IMG/VR virus record: IMGVR_UViG_3300005355_000022
Coordinates: 1-25,883 of that record
Length of the DNA stretch: 25,883 nt
Source: a virus
Reading direction: 5' to 3' (one strand)
Positions 18,869 through 25,025 of this stretch are shown one piece after another; positions within the stretch are counted from its first letter, which is position 1; every line of letters starts with the position of its first letter. A program made the position numbers and the translations under genes. The notes under the pieces were generated by a model, which worked only from the letters and a program-made list of their open reading frames with translations, ran no database searches and was not told where the DNA came from.

Positions 18869-20752
18869 TTCCTGGCCCTCCTGCAGTTGTGTGGGCTGGG
18901 CACTGTTGCCCGCCACCAGTGTATAGCCATCGGCCACTTGCCGAATATGGCCGTCCTTTACCAGGCGCTTGATAGCGCCTTGCCAGCGATAGGCGCTGGC
19001 GTTCTGTGGGATTTGCGCTTGCAAGCCCGCCAGCCGCCACGGCTCGTGGATGTCCAGGGTTGCCATGGTGTCCCAAATGGCCTGTTCCAGCCACATCCCA
19101 CGGCTGGCGTACGTATGCGGGTCGGCCACGGGCGCGCTGGGCGCTGGTGCCTGTTCCGGCCGGATCTCGCCACTTTGCAAGGCCGCCTGTGTGGCCACGG
19201 GCAACGTGGCGGCCTTGGCGGCGTCGTCCGCCGCAAAGCGCCGCGCCAGCACGATTTCCGCCGCCTTGTCGTAGAGCGCCGCGCCGTCCATGCCCGCCAC
19301 CAGTACGCCGCTTTCCCGCAACGCCTTTATGCTGGCACCGTAGGTGTCCGGATGGCCGCTGGCGCTTACCTGTTCCACGACATGCACGGCGGCATTCAGC
19401 CGCGTTTGCTCGTCGTCGGCGGCCTGTTCCGCCGTGGCGGGCAATGCGTACGCTGGCGCGGTGCCCGTGCCAAACGCTGGCGCAATCTCCTGGAGCAAGC
19501 CTTGCGCCACCAGGCTGGTAAGGGCACGGTTGAGAAGTTGCGCATTCATCTTCGTGAGCCGAAGGATGTCCTCGCGGGTAAAGGTTGCGCCAGGCGAAAA
19601 GAACTCCAGAACGTGCGCCTGGCGCGCCGCCGCGCCTTTGGGCAACGTGGCGGCTGGCGCGTTTGCAGCCCGTTCCGCCAGTTCCACCGCGTTCGCCGCC
19701 GCGACCGTGGCTTGCATAATGGGATCCGCCTTTGCCTGTTGCTGGGCTTCCGCTTGCTCCTGTACGGGCACGGGTTGCGCGCCAGGCGCAACGTACGTGC
19801 CATTGCACACGGCATCCAGCAAGGCGGCGCGGGCATCCACACCAACAGCGCCCATGTACGGCGTGCGGTCGGTGCAATCGTACATGGCCGCCACCAGGTA
19901 TGTCCGCCCGCGCCCGCCAGGGTGAACGCGCAGCACGCCAGTCGCCACCAGGCCGTCCAGGAGCGCCTGAATGCGCTGGGTGTTTACCTTGGCACCGTTC
20001 CAGCCAAAGTGCTTTTGCATGCGCTCCAGCACTTCCCCACGGTACAACTGGCCGCCACGGATAACCTGCACGATGCCTTGCTCGTTGGGCGTGAGCGGCT
20101 TGCTGGCGGGCGCTGGCGTGGCGGGCGCTGTGGGCTGGGCGATCACCTGGTACTCGTCGGCAGCCACAACTGGCACGGCTGGCGCTGGGCTGGTGGCGGC
20201 GCGCATAATGGCCTCGCACGCGGCCACACAGCGCTGGATGACGGCCATGGTGCCACTGCGCCCACGGGTTTCGCGGTAGGTAAGCATGGTGCCAGCGGCG
20301 TCGTAAACTCCCCAGCGGAAGCCAGCGCCGTTGTCAATCTGCCGTATGGTGTATGCGCCGTAGGTGTAAACGCCGCCAGCGCCTTTGGTAAGTTGCGGGC
20401 GCTGTGTGGTGGCGGGCGCTGGCACGGGCGCGGCCTGTGCGGGTTGCACGGTGCCAGCGCCAATGGGATCCAGGGTTGCCAGCAAGTTGTCAATCTCGTC
20501 GTCCGTGGCGGGCGCTGGCTGTGCGGCGGCGGCCTTGCTGGCCTGGTACTCCCGCTCCTGCTCCTCCATCATGCCGTCCGTGATGTCTTGCACCGTAACG
20601 GACTTGCGGTGCATGCCCTTGGCAAAGCGATGCGCGTTGTCAATGGCCATGGCCGCGAAGCCGCCCGTGGGCGAGATACCGCGCCGCTCGCACTCAGCGA
20701 AGAAAAACTTCTTGGCGGCTGGGGAAAGTTGGAGGCCGTTGCTGGTGGACAT
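17981..20752 (-). CDS. Large multi-domain protein with at least three winged-helix units
   Basis: I start at ATG 20752, with AAGGAG seven bases upstream; a longer frame start passes into the leader hairpin. The 923-residue product has an N-terminal segment (6-66) that resembles a histone-like helix-loop-helix (IDNAHRFAKGMHRKSVTVQDITDGM). Residues about 126-184 form a small domain (GGVYTYGAYTIRQIDNGAGFRWGVYDAAGTMLTYR). Winged-helix units lie at about 220-290 (IVQVIRGGQLYRGEVLERM...LLDGLVATGVLRVHPGG), 373-440 and 548-615. Between them are alanine/proline/glutamine-rich linkers. From 629 a coiled and basic tail follows, ending KKPGAGKK. A DNA-binding or nucleoid-type role is likely, but no known family is recognised. 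It has its own promoter P6 and a strong terminator. Confidence 0.7.
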   Translation of the reverse strand: MSTSNGLQLSPAAKKFFFAECERRGISPTGGFAAMAIDNAHRFAKGMHRKSVTVQDITDGMMEEQEREYQASKAAAAQPAPATDDEIDNLLATLDPIGAGTVQPAQAAPVPAPATTQRPQLTKGAGGVYTYGAYTIRQIDNGAGFRWGVYDAAGTMLTYRETRGRSGTMAVIQRCVAACEAIMRAATSPAPAVPVVAADEYQVIAQPTAPATPAPASKPLTPNEQGIVQVIRGGQLYRGEVLERMQKHFGWNGAKVNTQRIQALLDGLVATGVLRVHPGGRGRTYLVAAMYDCTDRTPYMGAVGVDARAALLDAVCNGTYVAPGAQPVPVQEQAEAQQQAKADPIMQATVAAANAVELAERAANAPAATLPKGAAARQAHVLEFFSPGATFTREDILRLTKMNAQLLNRALTSLVAQGLLQEIAPAFGTGTAPAYALPATAEQAADDEQTRLNAAVHVVEQVSASGHPDTYGASIKALRESGVLVAGMDGAALYDKAAEIVLARRFAADDAAKAATLPVATQAALQSGEIRPEQAPAPSAPVADPHTYASRGMWLEQAIWDTMATLDIHEPWRLAGLQAQIPQNASAYRWQGAIKRLVKDGHIRQVADGYTLVAGNSAQPTQLQEGQEMANSQTATATPDTDLVLTAEQAEGYQNLAAAIASLDTAEADVPEWMAKEIVALSAAERRYVRAEVMRAAPGQEGENAVRFQFTGLLTVEDINDSKTGKQAPLPRTPRQPKAAAITTLKPTGKNAANGKPAPKPVNTAPKAAKPAAAPKAAPEPFTGTAQPTQDAERVIRAYCRQYSLGEEGYNALLQAAIQVAKGERRATQHHAIIVCDATSRKNKVSPMNRAQFFNPAEKARYAAWLGGTPYAELGKDGQRNLRYWDLVDSEGNTIDYGYVEPPANAAPAKTAAVAKKPGAGKK

Positions 20753-20784
20753 TGTGGTAACTCCTTGCCTGGTACCTTGCTGTG

Positions 20785-20842
20785 GCGGCCAGCCCGTGTG
20801 CTGGCCGCAACCCAATCATACCACGACCGGAACAGATTGCAA
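20785..20842 (-). promoter_or_regulatory. Promoter-leader cassette P6
   Basis: Minus-strand TTGCAA (20837-20842), 16 bases and TATGAT (20815-20820) precede hairpin GCGGCCAGC-loop-GCTGGCCGC (20785-20808), a 9-base perfect stem. The ribosome site and ATG 20752 follow. The -35 lies five bases from the previous stop. Confidence 0.8.
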
Positions 20843-20847
20843 GCCCT

Positions 20848-22800
20848 TTACGACGCCAGTTTTGCGGCATTCTTGCAGTCGGCTGGCAACGACCACGCAT
20901 AGTTGTAAACACGCCCACGGCTGGCGGTAGGCGCTCCCAGGTCGTACGTGGCCGTGGCACCGCAATAGTGGCAATGCTGGGTAACGCGGTAGTGGCCGCC
21001 AGCCGCCGTGCGGTCGTGTTGCCAGCGCGCCTTGCGCTGGTATTCGTTTGCGCCGCTGTCCAGGCTGTGGCCACAGCCCGCGCATTCCGTAGGTTCGTCG
21101 TGCTGTTCGGGCATTTGCACCAGGCCAGGTTGCGCCTGTGCGGGCGCTGGCGCAGCCTGTGCGGCGGCTGGCGTGGGCACGGGCACGGATCCGGCCGGAG
21201 CGGGCGTGGCCTGGCACCGCGTTAGCACGGTTTGATTGCGGCCTTTGTAGGTATCGTGCGCCTTTACGGTGCCACGCACATTGTAGGCGCTGCCCACGGC
21301 ATAGGCGTCGTCCCCAACCCAGCCTGTCCACCAGGTAAAGGCGCGGCCATCGGCGTCCGTAAAGGAAAGCAACGTGCGTTCCCCAAACTGGCCGTCAAAC
21401 ACACGGATGCCCGTGCAGGTAAGCGTGAAATCGGCGCGCTTGCCAATGGTGCCAGCCCATTCGTTGCACGGCTGGGCGGCGTTGCGGCGCTCCTCCGCAG
21501 CCTTTTCCCGCAACTTATGCACGTAGCCATACGTGTACGCCACGGTGCCCATGTTGCGCGTGGTCACGGTGTCCATGCGCACCAGGGTAAGCAAGTTGTG
21601 CTCAAAGTCGCTGAAATCGTGCTCTCCGCTGCGGGCTTGCAAGGCGACAATGGCCTCCTGGCGCAACGCCTTGGCTTCCTCTTGCTCTTCTGAGGTCGGC
21701 TCGTAGGGAATGTCGTCGTAGCGCTTGTCGTAGCGCGCCAGGCCGTGGTGGATGTGCAAGTAGTGCAAGGCGTAGTCCCGTGTGGAGCCGCCACGCACCA
21801 TATCGCGCTGGGCTTGCGCGCCACTAATGAACGGGCGCTGGCGGGCACGTAGGCTGCCCACCACGTAGGCCAGGAACTCGTCGGTGTCGTACACTTGCTC
21901 GCCACGGCCAAAGCCCACAGCCACGCCCGCCAACTTGAAAAGGCGTTCCGCAAGCAAGGCAATGGTTTCGGGGTCGTTGCCGCCCAGGAAATCCTTTAGG
22001 CACTGGCGGCCTACTTGCACCGTGCGCCCGTCCTCATGCACCAGCACAAAGGTTTCCTTGCGGGCACGGATTTTGTTGCAATGCTCGCAGTGGCCAGGGT
22101 CGGCCGTGCGGTACTTGGCTGGGATCTCCTGGCCAGGCACGTTGCGGATAACGGTGCCATCGCCAGCCCGTTCCAGCACGGCGGCCAGTGTCCAGCCGTT
22201 TAGGCGCGGCTCCTGGCCGTACACGGTAACAGCAGTGTACAGGAACTTGCCCGTTGTCTTCTTCTCAAAGGGATGGCCGTCCACGTCGTAGGCCGTGTAC
22301 CAGTAGGTAACGTCCCGCACGACTTCCTCGCCTTGCACCACGCGCACGGGCGGACAGCCCAGTTTGGCGGCGTGGCGGTTGAGCGCCGCAATGGCCTTGG
22401 CGAATTCTGGCAAGTTGCGGCTGGGGATGTCGTACTCGCCCACCAGCATTTCCACGGGCTGGCTGGGCTGGGCTGGCGCGCTGGGCGCTGGCACGGCCAC
22501 GGGCGCTGGTGCCTGGCTGGTGGCGGGCGCTGGGCTGGCCGGAATGGGCACTTGCGCCGCCGCGCCACCAGCCATAATGCTGTCCACGGCGGTGGAAACC
22601 ACGATCTTGGCGTCGCGGAGCAAGGAATAGTCGTTCCACCATTCGCCGTTCACGATAAGCCGCCAAACCCAGCCGCCAGGCTTGCGCTCGTCAACTTTGT
22701 TGGGGCAAAACACACGCACGCGGCCATCCAGCGCCGTGTACTCGCCGTCCCCAACCTTTTCCCACTTTACGCTTGCGGCCATTTTGCTGAGCTCTGTCAC
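20848..22800 (-). CDS. Large protein with zinc motifs and an OB-like domain
   Basis: The 650-residue product starts at GTG 22800 with GGGAG seven bases upstream. Residues 10-75 form a small beta domain (VKWEKVGDGEYTALDGRVRVFCPN...GGWVWRLIVNGEW). A proline/alanine linker follows. Residues about 225-275 have a Zn-type motif KYRTADPGHCEHCNKIRARKETFVLV and VGRQCLKDFLGG (C238, C241, C267). Residues about 447-530 look like an OB fold (WAGTIGKRADFTLTCTGIRVFDGQFGERTLLSFTDADGRAFTWWTG...VRGTVKAHDTYKGRNQTVLTRC). The C terminus has CAGC at 573 and CHYC at 610, a zinc-ribbon-like pair. Such combinations usually occur in proteins that act on DNA, so a role in replication or recombination is possible, but the family is not recognised. 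Confidence 0.68.
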   Translation of the reverse strand: MTELSKMAASVKWEKVGDGEYTALDGRVRVFCPNKVDERKPGGWVWRLIVNGEWWNDYSLLRDAKIVVSTAVDSIMAGGAAAQVPIPASPAPATSQAPAPVAVPAPSAPAQPSQPVEMLVGEYDIPSRNLPEFAKAIAALNRHAAKLGCPPVRVVQGEEVVRDVTYWYTAYDVDGHPFEKKTTGKFLYTAVTVYGQEPRLNGWTLAAVLERAGDGTVIRNVPGQEIPAKYRTADPGHCEHCNKIRARKETFVLVHEDGRTVQVGRQCLKDFLGGNDPETIALLAERLFKLAGVAVGFGRGEQVYDTDEFLAYVVGSLRARQRPFISGAQAQRDMVRGGSTRDYALHYLHIHHGLARYDKRYDDIPYEPTSEEQEEAKALRQEAIVALQARSGEHDFSDFEHNLLTLVRMDTVTTRNMGTVAYTYGYVHKLREKAAEERRNAAQPCNEWAGTIGKRADFTLTCTGIRVFDGQFGERTLLSFTDADGRAFTWWTGWVGDDAYAVGSAYNVRGTVKAHDTYKGRNQTVLTRCQATPAPAGSVPVPTPAAAQAAPAPAQAQPGLVQMPEQHDEPTECAGCGHSLDSGANEYQRKARWQHDRTAAGGHYRVTQHCHYCGATATYDLGAPTASRGRVYNYAWSLPADCKNAAKLAS

Positions 22801-22827
22801 TGTGTGGCTCCCTTACCTGGTAACTGT

Positions 22828-22887
22828 GCCGCCAGCCCGTTTGCTGGTGGCCTACGGCCATCGTACCACGCTTTCACGGAAAAGCAA
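22828..22887 (-). promoter_or_regulatory. Promoter-leader cassette P7
   Basis: Minus-strand TTGCTT (22882-22887), 16 bases and TACGAT (22860-22865), then GGCCGTAGGCC and hairpin GCCACCAGC-loop-GCTGGCGGC (22828-22851) with one mismatch. It drives the 650-residue gene. Confidence 0.75.
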
Positions 22888-23377
22888 TAGGCCGCCTGGG
22901 ATTGCCCAGCCGCCAGGTCAGCCACCAGGCGGCGGCGCGTGATAGTGAAAATGGTTGCGCCAGCCATCATGGACGGGCGCTATTGTTTGCGTGATTGCAC
23001 TAATCGCCGTGGGCGCGCATACTTTGCGGGCTGGCCTGGCGGCTGGCTTTTACTCCCACCAGCCAGGGTTGCGCGCCAGGCCAGCCCTTACCAGCCCAGT
23101 AGGCCAGCCAGCCCGCGCTCCTCATGTGAGCGGGCGCGTCCTTTAGGCCAGGCCGTCCGGCCGGATGGCACCAGCCGCCAGGCCAGGCGGCCAGCCCAGC
23201 CCGCCACGGCACGAAGCATAGCCAGCCCGAAAGTTCGCTGGGGCTTCATATCTCCTTCTCCCAGGGATCCCGCAAAACCGCACAGCCCGCGCCCGCCTGG
23301 CCGCCCGCGTACGCATGAACTATCGCGGTTTTGCGATTGTTTCAAAAATTCTGTAGACCACTTTTGCCTGGAGCCAG
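22888..23377. other. Noncoding stretch rich in CCAGCC/GGCTGG words
   Basis: Between promoter P7 and the stop of the MazG-like gene there is no credible gene. GGCTGG and CCAGCC words recur many times, especially at 23030-23110 and 23160-23240. A GCCGCCTGG...CCAGGCGGC pairing at about 22890-22940 could act as a terminator. The left part is very GC-rich and the right end (23320-23365) is AT-richer. Longer plus- and minus-strand open frames here lack ribosome sites. It may hold an origin, a packaging site or an unidentified small RNA; nothing proves any of these. Confidence 0.55.
23271..23335. repeat. 11-bp perfect inverted repeat, 43 bases apart
   Basis: CGCAAAACCGC (23271-23281) and GCGGTTTTGCG (23325-23335) are perfect complements. 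They lie in the noncoding stretch next to an AT-richer segment. They could be a protein-binding dyad, an origin element or a long-loop hairpin. Confidence 0.7.
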
Positions 23378-23393
23378 TCAACTTTTCGGCTCC
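23370..23393 (-). terminator. Hairpin overlapping the stop of the MazG-like gene
   Basis: GGAGCC and GGCTCC enclose 12 bases that contain the TGA at 23378. The AT-rich AGAATTTTTG lies 20 bases further, so it is only a weak terminator candidate. It may mark the end of the TET operon. Confidence 0.4.
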
Positions 23394-23671
23394 AACTTTT
23401 CGTACGGCGGATAGAATTCGGCCACGACCACCGCGACAAACATGGCATGCGCGCCCAGGCTGGCGGCGTTGCGAAGTACCTGTTCCCTATCCATGCTGGC
23501 ATCCACCACGGCATGCAACAGCGCCGCACGGCGGTACATGGAAAGGATGAGGTCGTTGGGCGTCTCTTGCTTGTAGGAGTCGCCCAGTTCCGCGTCGTGT
23601 TCCGCGAGTAGGCGCTCCATCTCTTCCGCGAATGCCTGTACTTCTGGCCGTAGCGTGATACCCGTGCCCAT
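23378..23671 (-). CDS. MazG-like helical protein
   Basis: The 97-residue product starts at ATG 23671, four bases after the previous stop, with GGAG upstream. VQAFAEEMERLLAEHDAELGDSYKQETPNDLILSMYRRAALLHAVVDASMDREQVLRNAASLGAHAMFVAVVVAEFY follows the pattern of small phage MazG-like proteins, where HDxExGDSW is followed by helices and a DVANFAMMIAD motif. Here the last motif is degenerate (SLGAHAMFVAVVVA), so metal binding and catalysis may be lost. It ends the modification operon and lies next to the true MazG gene. Confidence 0.6.
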   Translation of the reverse strand: MGTGITLRPEVQAFAEEMERLLAEHDAELGDSYKQETPNDLILSMYRRAALLHAVVDASMDREQVLRNAASLGAHAMFVAVVVAEFYPPYEKLEPKS

Positions 23672-23675
23672 TACC

Positions 23676-24038
23676 TTACTCCTTGACGTGGCGGTATACG
23701 CCGTCGTCGCCCTTTACGTACCGACGCGCTTCCACCTTCTTCCACTTTATCCAGGTGGCGCTATCTAGGTCAATGCCGTACTTGTTTGCCAGTTGGGCCA
23801 GCAGAATAATCTGGTCAGCCATTTCTTCGGCTACCGCCGCCATGCGCTTCTGCGTGAGCATGCGCAAGGCGTTGGGGTCTGTCTTGAGTTGATCCTCAAG
23901 AAGCGTGATGGCTGGCTGGAGCTCGTCTAGGAACTCTTCTCTCAAGTGCTTCCAGGTTGTACGAGATGTGCTATCCGGCGCGTTGCTTGCGCCCCATACC
24001 TTGCTGCGCTTTTGCAGTGTATATATATCCTTTGGCAC
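23676..24038 (-). CDS. MazG-type nucleotide pyrophosphohydrolase
   Basis: The 120-residue product starts at GTG 24038 with GGAG upstream. After a variable N terminus, REEFLDELQPAITLLEDQL leads into MAAVAEEMADQIILLAQLANKYGIDLDSATWIKWKKVEARRYVKGDDGVYRHVKE. The EEMADxxILLxxLAxxYGIDL helix with acidic residues and the KxxxxRxY...DGxxRHVK end are typical of the MazG family, which hydrolyses nucleoside triphosphates to monophosphates. In a phage it could remove unwanted or alarmone nucleotides. It lies 11 bases after the glycosyltransferase. Confidence 0.78.
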   Translation of the reverse strand: MPKDIYTLQKRSKVWGASNAPDSTSRTTWKHLREEFLDELQPAITLLEDQLKTDPNALRMLTQKRMAAVAEEMADQIILLAQLANKYGIDLDSATWIKWKKVEARRYVKGDDGVYRHVKE

Positions 24039-24049
24039 GGGTAACTCCT

Positions 24050-24832
24050 CTACTTTGGTGCCAGGGCGCGCCAGTCAATCTTGACATCCACGCGCCCATC
24101 CTTCTTCACGATGCGCTTGACAAAGCCTGGCCACAGCGCGATAAGGCGGCTGACCATCTCATCCTCAATGCCTGGCACGGCGTAGGCGTGTTCCTGGCCG
24201 CCTTTGGATTCCCCGTACTTGCCCGTGCCAAAGGCGTAGCGGGTAATGCGCGCCGTGTGCCAGCCAGCCGCCAACACTTGCATGCTGAAGTCGGTGTCTT
24301 GCTTGAGCACCATTTCCTCGCGGTAGCGGATGCGCCGTAGGCGCTGGGCGTGGAAGCACATTGCCACGCGGCATGCGGTGTTGAGGACAAAGGCTTCCGT
24401 TGCGCTCCAGGCGTATTGCTGGAACTCCAGCCCAACTTGCGCCAGGCTGGAGTGTCCCAGGAAGTAGCCTTCCGCGCCACGCACGGCCTGTACGGCGGCG
24501 CACTTAGCGGTCTTGCCGTTGGCTGCTATGTAGAAGGAGTCTATGTCGTCGTCCATTACCCAGTACCATGGCTGGGCAAAACCGCTGTATTGCGCCGTGC
24601 TGGTGGCCGTGTCGCGTATCCAGTTACGGGCGTACACGCTCCCACGGTTGTCCTCTGGGAGCACCATGTAGTCGTACTCCGGCCTGGCCGCCTCGTAGGC
24701 GTCGTAGTCCTGCGGCTCCACCACCACCGTAAAGGGCACGCCACTTTCAGCCAGGAGATCCGCTGTCTTGGGCTTTTCCGCCCGCGCCTTGCTGGGTATG
24801 TACACGGGCACCGACGGTAACTGCGATTCCAT
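24050..24832 (-). CDS. TET-associated glycosyltransferase
   Basis: The 260-residue product starts at ATG 24832 with GGGAG seven bases upstream. It begins with VPVYIPSKARAEKPKTADLLAESGVPFTVVVEPQDYDAY, then LPEDNRGSVYARNWIRD. The metal/nucleotide-sugar motif WVMDDDIDSF (D94-D96) follows, and later YREEMVLKQDTDFSMQVLAAGW and KGGQEHAY. This order (IPSxxRA, VVEPxxYxxY, PExxRGxxxARNW, DDD, DTDF, GGxxxxY) is that of the phage TET-associated glycosyltransferase family, thought to add sugar to 5-hydroxymethylcytosine in DNA. It lies two genes from a TET-type dioxygenase, and the pair is a known arrangement. The sugar donor is not known. The start overlaps the 92-residue gene by 86 bases. Confidence 0.88.
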   Translation of the reverse strand: MESQLPSVPVYIPSKARAEKPKTADLLAESGVPFTVVVEPQDYDAYEAARPEYDYMVLPEDNRGSVYARNWIRDTATSTAQYSGFAQPWYWVMDDDIDSFYIAANGKTAKCAAVQAVRGAEGYFLGHSSLAQVGLEFQQYAWSATEAFVLNTACRVAMCFHAQRLRRIRYREEMVLKQDTDFSMQVLAAGWHTARITRYAFGTGKYGESKGGQEHAYAVPGIEDEMVSRLIALWPGFVKRIVKKDGRVDVKIDWRALAPK

Positions 24833-25025
24833 TGATGTGCTCCCTTATGGCCTGTTCTGCGTCTTGCGCCGTGGCGTATGGCCCATACCAGCGCCACGGC
24901 ATCCAGTACCCTTGCTTACTTGGCTCCTGGTACTTACGATCCTCCCGTATCTGGTACGTGCCGCGCTTGTTGTAGTTTTCATGCACACTGAAGCGTACCT
25001 CGTATGCCGTGGCTGGCGCGCCCAT
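24747..25025 (-). CDS. Small unknown protein between TET and glycosyltransferase genes
   Basis: The 92-residue product starts at ATG 25025, overlapping the TAA of the TET gene (TAATG), so it is coupled. Residues 1-65 are compact (YEVRFSVHENYNKRGTYQIREDRKY, then WMPWRWYGPYATAQDAEQAIREHING), a beta-rich start and a helix. The last 27 residues are glycine/glutamine-rich and coincide with the out-of-frame overlap with the glycosyltransferase start. No family is recognised. Its position suggests an accessory of the DNA-modification operon. Confidence 0.6.
   Translation of the reverse strand: MGAPATAYEVRFSVHENYNKRGTYQIREDRKYQEPSKQGYWMPWRWYGPYATAQDAEQAIREHINGIAVTVGARVHTQQGAGGKAQDSGSPG

Noticed and set aside
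18708-20219. 503-residue minus-strand frame
   Set aside because: It is an alternative frame inside the 923-residue gene, with Gly/Arg/His-rich composition and no start signal.
18887-20902. 671-residue plus-strand open frame
   Set aside because: It lies opposite the 923-residue gene, has no ribosome site and a composition (Arg, His and Gly rich) typical of an antisense shadow in GC-rich DNA.
22939-23550. 203-residue plus-strand frame over the noncoding stretch
   Set aside because: No ribosome site, very high Pro/Arg/Ala content and antisense to the MazG-like gene at its end.
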